From positions 1-33,363 of the forward strand of contig JAIECN010000053.1 of assembly GCA_029068505.1 (NCBI GenBank): DNA of 33,363 nucleotides, in the 5' to 3' direction. The stretch comes from Alistipes sp. Its GTDB lineage: Bacteria; Bacteroidota; Bacteroidia; Bacteroidales; Rikenellaceae. The translations under genes were made by a program, and so were the position numbers. Shown one piece after another: positions 11,372-20,881 of the stretch (position 1 is its first letter; each line of letters opens with the position of its first letter). The notes beneath the pieces were generated by a model, which saw only the letters and a program-made list of their open reading frames with translations, made no database searches and was not told where the DNA came from.

Positions 11372-11809
11372 ATGGACAAAATACAAGACGAAATCATCGA
11401 CGAATTCTCGGTCTTCGACGACTGGCTGGACAAATACGACTACCTCATAAGTCTGGGCGGGCAGCTGCCGCCCATCGCACCGGAACACCGCACCGAACGC
11501 TACCAGATCAACGGCTGCCAGTCGCGCGTGTGGATCGACGCGACGCTCGACGACCAGGGCCGCATGCGTTTCACGGCCGACAGCGACGCCATCATAACGA
11601 AAGGCATCATCGCGCTGCTGATCCGTGTACTGGACGGACGGACACCCCAGGAAACGGTCGATCTGGAACTCTACTTCATCGACGCCATCGGCTTGAGCGC
11701 CAACCTCTCCCCCACGCGGGCCAACGGCCTGGCGGCGATGGTCAAGCAGATGCGGCTCTACGCCCTGGCCTACGCGGCGAAGAACGACTCTAAAGAAAAA
11801 GCGCAATGA
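11372..11809 (+). CDS. sufE: SufE family Fe-S cluster assembly protein
   Basis: RYQINGCQSRVWI motif, TADSDAIITKGIIALLIRVLDG. Confidence 0.93.
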   Translation: MDKIQDEIIDEFSVFDDWLDKYDYLISLGGQLPPIAPEHRTERYQINGCQSRVWIDATLDDQGRMRFTADSDAIITKGIIALLIRVLDGRTPQETVDLELYFIDAIGLSANLSPTRANGLAAMVKQMRLYALAYAAKNDSKEKAQ

Positions 11810-12126
11810 CACCGGAAGAGATATTGAAAGTCGAACAAGACATCGTTCTGACGCTCAAAAACATATACGACCCGGAAATCCCGGTCAACATCTACGACCT
11901 GGGGCTGATCTACGAGATCGACTACACGCCCGACGGCGCGGCGACGATCCGCATGACCCTCACGGCGCCCAACTGCCCGATGGCCGACATGCTGGTCGAA
12001 GACGTCAACGTGCAGGTGGGCAAAGTGCCGGGCGTGGAATCGGTGAACGTGATCCTGACGTTCGATCCCGTGTGGGATCGCAGCATGATGTCGGAAGAAG
12101 CGCTGCTTGAACTCAACATGCTCTGA
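11806..12126 (+). CDS. DUF59 / SufT-like metal-sulfur cluster assembly protein
   Basis: LKNIYDPEIPVNIYDLGLIYEI, MTLTAPNCPMADMLVEDV; overlaps the sufE stop by 4 nt. Confidence 0.92.
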   Translation: MTPEEILKVEQDIVLTLKNIYDPEIPVNIYDLGLIYEIDYTPDGAATIRMTLTAPNCPMADMLVEDVNVQVGKVPGVESVNVILTFDPVWDRSMMSEEALLELNML

Positions 12127-12129
12127 ACC

Positions 12130-13167
12130 ATGCAGACGGAGCAGGCGCGACAAGCATTGGAACGGCTGCAGGCCGGAGCTGCGACGTGCGCCTGCGGCGG
12201 CTACCTGACGGGCCTCGATCCGCTGCAACGCAACGGAATCTACACGGCGCTGGCTTTCGACCGCCTGGAGCGCAAGATGCGCATGGTCGAAACGCTCTAT
12301 CGCGAAGCCAACGAAAACTGGAATCAGACATTCTACCTGCTCTACTTCCGCACCTTGGGCGACCGCCAGAACCAGGAAGCCTACCTGCGGCTGGCACGCC
12401 GCGTACCCTACAAGGCCGTGCTGCGCGAACGCATGGCGCCGCACGCAGTGGAAGCGATGCTCTTCGGCACATCGGGGCTGCTGGAACTCTACCGCCACGA
12501 CGCATACACCCTCGACCTGCGGCGCACCTTCGAACATCTGTCCGCCAAATACGACATCGAGCCGATGCGGCCCAACGAATGGGAACTCGGCAACATCCGC
12601 CCTGCGAACCACCCGGTGCTGCGTCTGGCGCAGGCCGCCGCGTTCTTCGCGCAGGACGAATTCGTCATGGGCCGGGCCATGGCCTGCCGCACGGAGAACG
12701 ACATCCGGCAACTCTTCTGCATCGAAGCGTCGAAATATTGGCGCACGCACTATATTCCGGGCGCGGCGAGCGACGAACAACCCAAGCGCATCGGCACATT
12801 CAAAGCCAACATCATCGGCATCAACCTGGTAGCCATTCTTCAATTTGCCTACGGCAGCTATACGGGCAACGACACGTTGCGCGACAACGCCCTGGCGCTG
12901 CTCGAACGGCTCCCGGCCGAGGAGAATCGCTACATTGCGGCTTGGCGCAGCACGGGACTCGCTCCGGTCAACGCATTCGAAACGCAGGCGCTGCTGCAAC
13001 TCGCCACGGAATATTGCGCACCCGGCAACAACGACCCGAATGCCCGGGCGCACTCGCGCAAAAGCATTTTCTCCCGCCGCTCTGCTCCTCCGGCAACGCC
13101 TCGCTGCAACGCGTGCCTTGTCGGACGCCGGATACTCCAAAAGATAACGGCCGAAAGCGAAAAATAA
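12130..13167 (+). CDS. DUF2851-like protein (resembles the C-terminal half of the family only)
   Basis: ALAFDRLERKMRMVETLYREANENWNQTFYLLYFRTLG, RPANHPVLRLAQAAAFFA, YWRTHYIPG, CNACLVGRRILQK; family assignment from memory of the motif order. Confidence 0.65.
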   Translation: MQTEQARQALERLQAGAATCACGGYLTGLDPLQRNGIYTALAFDRLERKMRMVETLYREANENWNQTFYLLYFRTLGDRQNQEAYLRLARRVPYKAVLRERMAPHAVEAMLFGTSGLLELYRHDAYTLDLRRTFEHLSAKYDIEPMRPNEWELGNIRPANHPVLRLAQAAAFFAQDEFVMGRAMACRTENDIRQLFCIEASKYWRTHYIPGAASDEQPKRIGTFKANIIGINLVAILQFAYGSYTGNDTLRDNALALLERLPAEENRYIAAWRSTGLAPVNAFETQALLQLATEYCAPGNNDPNARAHSRKSIFSRRSAPPATPRCNACLVGRRILQKITAESEK

Positions 13168-13170
13168 AAA

Positions 13171-13196
13171 CCCGCCGCAAACCTCTGTGCGGCGGG
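13171..13196 (-). terminator. Rho-independent terminator for the minus-strand polysaccharide export operon
   Basis: cccgccgca-aacctctg-tgcggcggg; on the minus strand followed by TTTTTATTTTT. Confidence 0.85.
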
Positions 13197-13237
13197 CAAG
13201 GAATTATCTTCTATTGTAGGAAAGAGTCGCAAAAGTC

Positions 13238-14341
13238 TCAATCTTCGGAACAATTCCTGCATTTCCCATAGAAGTCGCGGCCGAAAAGAATCCAACACAT
13301 GGCCGCCACGCCGGCCAGGAAGACGCACCCCACGAGGATCAGCGCTTTCGACGGCGCCGACGGCTTGAGCGGCACGGTGGCCGGCTGCACGATCACATAG
13401 ACGGGCGTGCTCTCCTGCACCTTGGCCTTGGAGAGCTGCAACTGCTGGGCCACCTGGTTATAGACATTGTAAGCCAGTTCGGCTTCGTTCTCCAAACGCT
13501 CCTGCTCGGTGCGCACCGAGCGCAACACGATATTCTGGTTGGCATCCACATAGCGTGCATACTGCTGCTGGGCCTCATAATAGCTCTGTTTCGCCTCGTC
13601 GAAAAGCTGCTGCGTGAACTTCAGATCGTTGCGGGCCTTGTTGGTGCGGTATTCGGTGATGTATTTCTGCAAGTTGTACATCACCGTGTCGGCCAACATG
13701 GCGGCCACGACCGGGTCCTGCATCGTCACGGACAACGTAACGAGCGAGGTCTTTTTGTCGACCGAAACATCGATCCGCCGGTCGAGCGCACGGAAAACCT
13801 CGAACTGATCCTTGGTCAAACGGAACGGATCGACTTGCGTCCCGTTGTCGGGTTTATCCCCGAACAACGCCCTGATTCCCTTCAAAGCCCGGAACGGCAC
13901 TCTCAAGACGGCCTGCCACCAGGGTTTGCGCAAGTGGTTGTCCACATAATCGTAGATATCCGTCTGCAAATCGCCGTCGTGCGCGACGACCTGCACATCG
14001 AAAAGCTCGACAAGAAAAGGCACCGAAGCCACGATATCGGGGTAAAGCTCGGGATAGACGGCATCGGAACTGCTGCCCAGATTACCCACGTTGATGCCGG
14101 CCAGACTGGCCAGCGACCCCAGTCCGCTCAAGGAATTTTTCCCGTCGGAGGTCTCGGGCGCCAGCGTGGTCTCGACAGTATATTCTTTGGGGATGCTGAA
14201 CGCGACGGCCAATGCGAAGATCACGGCGTAGCCGCACCAGCGCAACACCATGCGACGTTCGGCCCAGACCTTGCGCACAAGTTCCATCAAATCGATCTGT
14301 TCTTCGCCCGCCCCTGCGGACTGCTGCATTTCGTTGTTCAT
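13238..14341 (-). CDS. Wzz/chain-length determinant family protein
   Basis: IDLMELVRKVWAERRMVLRWCGYAVIFALAVAFSIPKEYTVETTLAPE; C-terminal PATVPLKPSAPSKALILVGCVFLAGVAAM. Confidence 0.9.
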   Translation of the reverse strand: MNNEMQQSAGAGEEQIDLMELVRKVWAERRMVLRWCGYAVIFALAVAFSIPKEYTVETTLAPETSDGKNSLSGLGSLASLAGINVGNLGSSSDAVYPELYPDIVASVPFLVELFDVQVVAHDGDLQTDIYDYVDNHLRKPWWQAVLRVPFRALKGIRALFGDKPDNGTQVDPFRLTKDQFEVFRALDRRIDVSVDKKTSLVTLSVTMQDPVVAAMLADTVMYNLQKYITEYRTNKARNDLKFTQQLFDEAKQSYYEAQQQYARYVDANQNIVLRSVRTEQERLENEAELAYNVYNQVAQQLQLSKAKVQESTPVYVIVQPATVPLKPSAPSKALILVGCVFLAGVAAMCWILFGRDFYGKCRNCSED

Positions 14342-14392
14342 CCTGCGTAAAGTATAACGTATGGGACGTAATATCGGTTGGTCGGGAAACGA

Positions 14393-16963
14393 TTATTTAG
14401 TCAGACTCGCAATGCTCGCAGCCATCGTACCCAACGATGCGGCCGAAGTAGCCAGACCCATGATCTGCGTGATGCCCATGCCCGTGCGCTCGCGTTTGCT
14501 CGGCACGACGATTTCGCATCCCGGCTCGATCTTGTTCTTCTTCCGGGAAATCATGCCGTTCATGTAAACGATATAGGCCCGGCCTCGCTTGGCCCGGGTG
14601 GCATAACCGCCCGCCAAGTCGATATAATCCTTGAATTTCTTCCCTTTGGAATAAAGCACCGTATTGGGACGCATGACCTCGCCGGTGATCTTCACGGTGC
14701 TGACATATTCGGGAACGAACAGATTGTCGCCCTCGCGCAGCACCATGTCGTAATCCGACCCCGGATTGGCCAGCGCCTTATCCAGCTCGATACCCACGGT
14801 GTAGAGGTCGTTCTCGGTCAGCTTGTCCAGCGACAGCGAGTCCTTTCCGCCGTTGAGCCGCGCCATGCGCAATACGTCGTCGCGCAGCTGCCGCTCCTCC
14901 TCGTTCATGCGGCGGGTCAGACGTCCGCCCCGCAGGTAGGCATCGTTGGTCACGCCGCCGGCTCGCCGCACCAGGTCGGAGATGCGCTCGTTCTTATGCA
15001 CCAGCGTATAGTCGCCATCGAAAACCACCTCGCCCGAGACGGTCACCGACCGCTGCTCCTGGTAGGCGGGGCTGCGGCGCACGGTCACCACGTCGAACGG
15101 CTCCAACACGAATTCGGCCTGTCCGTCGACCACGAAACCGTCCTTGATCGAAAAGATGAAAACCTTGCTCAAATCGTTGGTCGCCGCGACGCTCCTGGCA
15201 TTCTTCAGACGCCGCGACACCTCCACGCGCACCGTGGAAGCACCGTCCAGCAGACCGCCGGCCTGCATGATCAGGTCTTCGAGCGTCATGTTTTCCACAT
15301 AGGGATACTCCCCGGGGCGCGCGATCTGACCGCCGATGGTGAACGGACCTTCCTCCTGCAAATCGTGCCGGCTGGGGATGACCAGCACATCGTTGCGCTG
15401 CAAGGCGACATCCGATGCCGTACCGTTCAGGATGCCCGCCAGATCAACGGCGACCATCTGCAACAACAAATCGTCGCGCTCGCGATAGAGCAAGGCTCGC
15501 GTCAAAAACGCCTCCTCCTTCAGCCCCTCGGCTCGTGCGACCAACTGCCCTACGGTGTTCATCTCGTCGCACAATTCATACATTCCGGGACGCAAGACCG
15601 CACCGCGCACCTCGACCCGATTGGCGAACCGGTCCAGCACGGCGTCGACCTCCACTTCGTCGCCGTTCTCCAGTGCGAACGATGCGAACGATGCGGCCGG
15701 CACCGAGAAAAGCTCATGCTCGCGGCCCGAACGGCGCACCACGCGCACCTCGCGGGTATAGGCATCGCCGGCAAAGCCTCCGGCATAGTCGATAAGCGAC
15801 TGCATGTTCTCTCCGGATTTGGTCTCATAGAACATGGGGCGCTTCACCTTGCCCTTGACCTCGACCAGCCGGTCGTAGGGAGCGACCAGGATCACGTCGC
15901 CCTCCTCCAGCCGCACGTCGGTCTCGAACTTGCCGCCGAAGATGAAGTCGTAGACATCCAGCACAGCGAAACGCCGCCCGTTGCGCAGCACCTCCACGTT
16001 GCGGAGCGTACCGATGCGCGTGACGCCGCCGGCCATATAAAGCGCATGGAACACCGAGGCGAACGACGTCAACCGATAGGTGCCCGGCACCTCGACCTCG
16101 CCCATCACGTGGATCAGAATCGTGCGTATCTGGCCCAACGACACCTGCACCTGGGACTCGGGGTGTTCGCCCGAGACACCGGCATACTTGCGGGCGAAGA
16201 TGGCGCGTATCTTCTTCCCGGCCTCGGCCACGGTCAGCCCGTTGAGATAGACCGGCCCGATCTGCGTGACCATGATGCTGCCCTCGGGCGAGATCGTCTC
16301 GCGGATGTTGTCCTCGTTGGCGCCCCAGATGTCGATGATCACCTCGTCGCCCGGCCCGAGCCGATAGTTTTCGGGCGTGGCCATGTTGGCGTTCGGTTCG
16401 AAAGAAAGGTATTTGCTGCTGAAAATGTTGCGTCCGAAGATCGGCGTCTCCTCGACCGTGTCGCGCGGCTGGAGCATCATCTTGTCCGGATCCATCATCT
16501 CCGACTCCATGTTCAGCCCCAGCAATTCGGCGTCGAGCATGTTCGCATCCGAAAGCACGGCGGTGCTTTTCCCTTTCTGCAAATAGCCTTTCTGGGTTTG
16601 CAGATAGCCGCTCTGCGAAGTCGGCATCCGATCCGAATCGTCGTTCGAGACGTCGCGGAACAAATCCGAGCGCTGCGTTCCGAGCGTCGTGCTCTGGCTG
16701 GAAGAACTCGAAGTGCGCGTATCGGAACCCTGCGTAAGTTTGGTGATGTCCGCACCGCTCTCTTCATAGCGTTTCTTCAGCTTTTCGATCTGGCTCATCG
16801 ACACGCCGCGGATAAGCAATTCCTTGCCGATCTGCTGCTGGCTCTTGCCGGAACTCAACCCCTGGACGACATACTCCATCACCTGGTTGTCGGTCATCTG
16901 CGCCTGCGCGCGACCCGCCAGACAAACCAAAGCGATGAAGACGAATAAAAATCTATGATTCAT
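14393..16963 (-). CDS. SLBB-domain polysaccharide biosynthesis/export protein (Wza-like)
   Basis: Signal peptide MNHRFLFVFIALVCLAGRAQAQ; NYRLGPGDEVIIDIWG; several repeats of the type V.GEV..PGTY / VEVRGAVLRPGMYEL / IGGQIARPGEYPY. Confidence 0.92.
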   Translation of the reverse strand: MNHRFLFVFIALVCLAGRAQAQMTDNQVMEYVVQGLSSGKSQQQIGKELLIRGVSMSQIEKLKKRYEESGADITKLTQGSDTRTSSSSSQSTTLGTQRSDLFRDVSNDDSDRMPTSQSGYLQTQKGYLQKGKSTAVLSDANMLDAELLGLNMESEMMDPDKMMLQPRDTVEETPIFGRNIFSSKYLSFEPNANMATPENYRLGPGDEVIIDIWGANEDNIRETISPEGSIMVTQIGPVYLNGLTVAEAGKKIRAIFARKYAGVSGEHPESQVQVSLGQIRTILIHVMGEVEVPGTYRLTSFASVFHALYMAGGVTRIGTLRNVEVLRNGRRFAVLDVYDFIFGGKFETDVRLEEGDVILVAPYDRLVEVKGKVKRPMFYETKSGENMQSLIDYAGGFAGDAYTREVRVVRRSGREHELFSVPAASFASFALENGDEVEVDAVLDRFANRVEVRGAVLRPGMYELCDEMNTVGQLVARAEGLKEEAFLTRALLYRERDDLLLQMVAVDLAGILNGTASDVALQRNDVLVIPSRHDLQEEGPFTIGGQIARPGEYPYVENMTLEDLIMQAGGLLDGASTVRVEVSRRLKNARSVAATNDLSKVFIFSIKDGFVVDGQAEFVLEPFDVVTVRRSPAYQEQRSVTVSGEVVFDGDYTLVHKNERISDLVRRAGGVTNDAYLRGGRLTRRMNEEERQLRDDVLRMARLNGGKDSLSLDKLTENDLYTVGIELDKALANPGSDYDMVLREGDNLFVPEYVSTVKITGEVMRPNTVLYSKGKKFKDYIDLAGGYATRAKRGRAYIVYMNGMISRKKNKIEPGCEIVVPSKRERTGMGITQIMGLATSAASLGTMAASIASLTK

Positions 16964-17051
16964 ACGATTGCAAATATATTTTCTCTCCTTGCGCGGTCGC
17001 AGCCGAACGGTCGCGCACAGCAAAACCCGAACGGACGGCATTCCAAGGCTA

Positions 17052-17083
17052 CAAAATTACATCAATTTATTTTCCCTGCCAAA
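17052..17083 (-). promoter_or_regulatory. Promoter TTTG-N20-TAATTTTG for the Wza-like gene
   Basis: Plus-strand CAAAATTA 17052-17059 and CAAA 17080-17083, exact 20-nt spacer; ~85-nt leader. Confidence 0.7.
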
Positions 17084-17191
17084 CAAATCGGCACAAATTT
17101 CCGGCGCCGAAAACCAGAATACAATCGATTGAAAATAAAACCATTGCACGACCATAAAATTTCCTCCGAACGGACTTTCGAACGGATGAGA

Positions 17192-17222
17192 CAAAAAAAA
17201 GGATTTCCTTTTCGGAAATCCT
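17192..17222 (-). terminator. Rho-independent terminator for the ROK kinase gene
   Basis: aggatttcc-ttttc-ggaaatcct, perfect 9-bp stem with a T run on the minus strand. Confidence 0.85.
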
Positions 17223-17288
17223 AAAATACGGATATCATATACCCCGCAGCAACAGCCGGCAGCCTCCCTGCACGGCAACGGCGGCCGC

Positions 17289-18296
17289 CTACTCGGCCGC
17301 CTGCTCCTGCCAGATGAGCGCCGAAGCGCCGAGGATGGAAGCATTCTTGCCCTGAATACCGCTGGGCAAAATCTTGACTTTATTTTTGAAGAAGAACATC
17401 ATATTCTCCTCCATATACCATTGCGTCGGCTCGAAAATTAGCTTCCCGGCCTTGGAAAGTCCGCCGAAAAGGAAAATCGCCTCGGGCGACGTGACCGTCA
17501 CCACGTCGGCCAAAGCCCGTCCCAGCAACTCGCCCGTGAAACGGAACGCCTCCTTGGCAACGGGGTCGCCCTGTTCGGCAGCCACCGAAATCATCGAAGC
17601 GTCGAGGTCGCTGAAAGCGATGTCGCGCAGCTTGCTCGGCTCCGACATCTTGGCCATCAGCTCGAACACCGTCCGCTTGATGCCCGTAGCCGAAACATAG
17701 GCCTCCAGACACCCGCGGCGTCCGCAGCCGCACTGGCGGCCGTTGCGCTCGACGATCACATGGCCGAACTCGCCGGCGAAACCGTCGTGACCGTAGATCA
17801 TCTTGCCGTTGGCGACGAACCCCGACCCCAAGCCTGTACCGAGCGTAATCATCACGAAATCGCGCATGCCCTTGGCATTGCCGTAGATCATCTCGCCGAT
17901 GGTGGCCGCATTGGCATCGTTGGTCATCAACGTGCACACGCCGTTGAAATTGCGGGCGATGTCGTCGACCAGCGTGAAGATACGGCGGCTCTCGTCGGGA
18001 TTCTTCTCGTCGTCTCGGAACTTCCACAGGTTGGCCGGGGTTTCGATCGTCCCACGGTGGTAGTTGGCATTGGGCGCCCCGATGCCGATGCCTGCCAGCT
18101 CGTAATCGAACGAGAGACTGTCGGCCAAAGCCCGCATCGCGTCGCACAGATCCTGCACGTAGGCCGGATAATCGTCGAAGTAAGGATATTTTTTGGTCGA
18201 GATGACCGATTCGGCATAAAGGTCGCCCTGCTCGTCGACCAAACCGAAAGCCGTATTGGTACCGCCGATGTCGATGCCGATAGCGAGTTTTTTCAT
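17289..18296 (-). CDS. ROK family kinase (glucokinase-like)
   Basis: AIGIDIGGTNTAFGLVDEQG, MITLGTGLGSGFVANGKMIYG, zinc motif CGCGRRGCLEAYVS. Confidence 0.93.
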   Translation of the reverse strand: MKKLAIGIDIGGTNTAFGLVDEQGDLYAESVISTKKYPYFDDYPAYVQDLCDAMRALADSLSFDYELAGIGIGAPNANYHRGTIETPANLWKFRDDEKNPDESRRIFTLVDDIARNFNGVCTLMTNDANAATIGEMIYGNAKGMRDFVMITLGTGLGSGFVANGKMIYGHDGFAGEFGHVIVERNGRQCGCGRRGCLEAYVSATGIKRTVFELMAKMSEPSKLRDIAFSDLDASMISVAAEQGDPVAKEAFRFTGELLGRALADVVTVTSPEAIFLFGGLSKAGKLIFEPTQWYMEENMMFFFKNKVKILPSGIQGKNASILGASALIWQEQAAE

Positions 18297-18371
18297 GGTG
18301 CGCTAAAATAAAAGATTTCAAAAAAAAGCGATGCGAGACAACGAACGCCTCCCGACTCGCTCCTTTTCTTA

Positions 18372-18402
18372 CAAAGATAATCCAAAATTCGGCAACTCCC
18401 AA
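18372..18402 (-). promoter_or_regulatory. Promoter for the ROK kinase gene (TATCTTTG with GTTG at 20-nt spacing)
   Basis: Plus-strand CAAAGATA 18372-18379; CAA at 18400-18402. Confidence 0.55.
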
Positions 18403-18412
18403 CTTTTTTTCC

Positions 18413-18420
18413 TAATTTTG
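18413..18420 (+). promoter_or_regulatory. -7 element TAATTTTG for the polyprenyl synthetase
   Basis: TAnnTTTG consensus 24 nt upstream of ATG 18445; no clear -33. Confidence 0.45.
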
Positions 18421-18444
18421 GGGCAAATTCAGAACCGGAAAACC

Positions 18445-19418
18445 ATGAAGACCAACGAGCAGCTGCAAACACTCTTCGAACACTACCTGGCCCAGACCGA
18501 CTTCCCGGCCGAACCGCAACTCCTCTACGCCCCGATCGGCTATTCGCTGGCCGGAGGAGGCAAGCGCCTGCGCCCGATGCTCACGCTGCTGTCCTATGCG
18601 ATCTTCGACGAGAACGTCCAGCAGGCACTGCCCGCAGCGGCGGCCGTCGAGGTGTTCCACAACTTCACGCTGCTGCACGACGACATCATGGACAACGCCG
18701 CCATCCGCCGCGGCAAACCCTCGGTCTATGCCAAGTGGGGGCGCAACGTGGCGATCCTTTCGGGCGACGCGATGCTGATCTACGCCTACCGGCTGCTCGG
18801 CGGCATCGCCTCGGCGCGGCTGCCGCAGGTTCTCGCCACGTTCAACGAAATGGCGCTCGAAGTGTGCGAAGGCCAGCAATACGACATGGATTTCGAGCAG
18901 AAACAGAAAGTTTCGGTCGTCGAATACATGCACATGATCGAGAGCTGAAGACCTCGGTGCTGCTCGCCGGCGCCGTGAGCATCGGCGCCATGCTGGGCGG
19001 CGCGCCCGACGAAGACTGCCGCAAGCTCAAGCGCTTCGCCATCGAACTGGGTCTGGCGTTCCAGCTGCAAGACGACCTGCTGGACAGCTACGGCGACCAG
19101 CGCCTGGGCAAGGCGATCGGCGGCGACATCCTGGAGGGCAAGAAAACATTCCTGACCGTCACGGCGATGAGCCATGCGGACGAGGCGACGCGCGAAGAAC
19201 TGCGCGACCTGCTCGCCGACAACCGAATGGCCGCCGAACAGAAAATCGCTTCCGTCAAGGCCATCTACGACCGTCTGGACATCCCCCGCCTGACCCAGCA
19301 GCAGATCGAGCTGCGGTTCGAGCGGGCGCTCGGCCACCTGGACACGCTGTCGGCCGACCCGCAGCGCACGGCCCGGCTCCGCGAATTCGCGGCCGGACTG
19401 CTGGGCCGAAACAAATAG
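18445..19418 (+). pseudogene. Polyprenyl synthetase, disrupted by a 2-nt frameshift at about 18940-18944
   Basis: N-terminal half MKTNEQ...LLHDDIMDNAAIRRGKPS...VEYMHMIES*; C-terminal half continues in another frame as ELKTSVLLAGAVSIGAMLGG...FQLQDDLLDSYGD. Deleting one 'ag' from gagag restores MIELKTSVLL and a 972-nt ORF. Confidence 0.85.
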
Positions 19419-19483
19419 AAAGAACCGTTCCGAACCGGCCCCGAATCCCTATTCAGCCGGGCGATCCAAGCAACATTCCGGAA

Positions 19484-20734
19484 ATGCAACGCAAAGATAT
19501 CGAAATCATGGCCCCCATGGGGTCGTACGAGGCATTGGCGGCCGCGATCCAGGCCGGCGCCGATTCGGTCTACTTCGGGATCGGACGCCTGAACATGCGC
19601 GCCGCCTCGGCGGCCAACTTCACGGAAGACGACCTGGCGGAAATCGTCGCCACGGCCCACGCCGCAGGACTGAAAGCCTATCTGACGGTCAACACGATCG
19701 TCTACGAAGACGAAATCGCCGCCGTCCACGAAGTGATCGACCGGGCCAAGGCCGAGGGCGTGGACGCCATCATCGCCACCGACATGGCCGCCATACTCTA
19801 TGCCCGGCGCATCGGCGTGGAAGTCCACATATCGACCCAGAGCAACATATCGAATTCCGAAGCCGTGAAGTTCTTCTCGCAGTGGGCCGACACGGTGGTG
19901 CTGGCCCGCGAGCTGACGCTGGAGCAGGTGGCGCGCATCCATCGGGAAATCGAGGACAACGACATCCGCGGCCCGCGGGGCGAGCTGGTCGAAATCGAGA
20001 TGTTCGCCCACGGCGCGCTCTGCATGTCGATTTCGGGCAAATGCTACCTCTCGCTCTACGAGACGGGGTGTTCGGCCAACCGCGGCGCCTGCCGCCAGCT
20101 GTGCCGCCGCAAATACACCGTCGCCGACAAGGAGACCGGTGCAGCGCTCGATGTCGACGGCCGATACGTATTGTCGCCTCAAGACCTCTGCACCATCGAT
20201 TTCCTCGACCGGTTCATCGACGCCGGCGTGCGCGTGCTCAAGATCGAGGGGCGCGCCCGGGGCGCGGAGTATGTGAAACGCGTGGTGGAGTGCTACGACG
20301 AAGCCCTGCGGGCGATCGAGACCGGCACCTACACGCCCGAACGGGCGGCCGAACTGAAAGAACGCCTGCGCACGGTCTTCAACCGCGGATTCTGGGAAGG
20401 CTACTATGCGGGGCGTCCGGTCGCCGAGCACAGCACCCGCTACGGTTCGTCCGCCACGCGCCGCAAAGTCTACGTAGGCAAGGTGACGAACTTCTTCAAG
20501 AAACTTTCCGTGGCCGAAGTGCTGGTCGAAGCGGCACCGCTGCATACCGGAGAAGAAATCTTCTTCATGGGCGCGACGACGGGCGTAGCGGAACAACGGC
20601 TGGAAGAACTGCACGGCCCCGACGGTGCGCCCGTGACGACCGCCGTGCAGGGCCAGCTTTGCTCCATCCGCACCCCGGGTGTGATCCGCCGCGGCGACCA
20701 GCTCTACAAATTCGAAAACGCCGAAAACGACTGA
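19484..20734 (+). CDS. U32 family peptidase / tRNA hydroxylation-type protein (TrhP/YegQ-like)
   Basis: IMAPMGSYEALAAAIQAGADSVYFGIGRLNMRA, ALCMSISGKCYLSLYETGCSANRGACRQLCRRKY. Confidence 0.92.
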   Translation: MQRKDIEIMAPMGSYEALAAAIQAGADSVYFGIGRLNMRAASAANFTEDDLAEIVATAHAAGLKAYLTVNTIVYEDEIAAVHEVIDRAKAEGVDAIIATDMAAILYARRIGVEVHISTQSNISNSEAVKFFSQWADTVVLARELTLEQVARIHREIEDNDIRGPRGELVEIEMFAHGALCMSISGKCYLSLYETGCSANRGACRQLCRRKYTVADKETGAALDVDGRYVLSPQDLCTIDFLDRFIDAGVRVLKIEGRARGAEYVKRVVECYDEALRAIETGTYTPERAAELKERLRTVFNRGFWEGYYAGRPVAEHSTRYGSSATRRKVYVGKVTNFFKKLSVAEVLVEAAPLHTGEEIFFMGATTGVAEQRLEELHGPDGAPVTTAVQGQLCSIRTPGVIRRGDQLYKFENAEND

Positions 20735-20805
20735 ATCGAACGGCCGTACGAACAGCCGCATTGTCCGGAACTCCGTACAACAGAATCTTCATAGGCATCT
20801 TCATA

Positions 20806-20881
20806 AAAAAGGTGCGGCGGCCTACTAATCTTTAGGACTTGTTATGGCAGTAACGGGTCTTTTTTACCGCCGCACCTTTTT
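20806..20881. terminator. Large nested hairpin, probable bidirectional terminator
   Basis: aaaaaggtgcggcgg (20806-20820) and ccgccgcaccttttt (20867-20881), perfect 15-bp arms; an inner 9-bp stem gacttgtta/taacgggtc (two G-U) is followed by T6. Confidence 0.8.

Noticed and set aside
14378-16948. 856-aa plus-strand ORF opposite the Wza-like gene
   Set aside because: Antisense shadow; the minus strand has a signal peptide and SLBB repeats.
18936-18950. Programmed ribosomal frameshift in the polyprenyl synthetase
   Set aside because: No slippery heptamer or plausible stimulator at the shift site; a 2-nt duplication explains it more simply.
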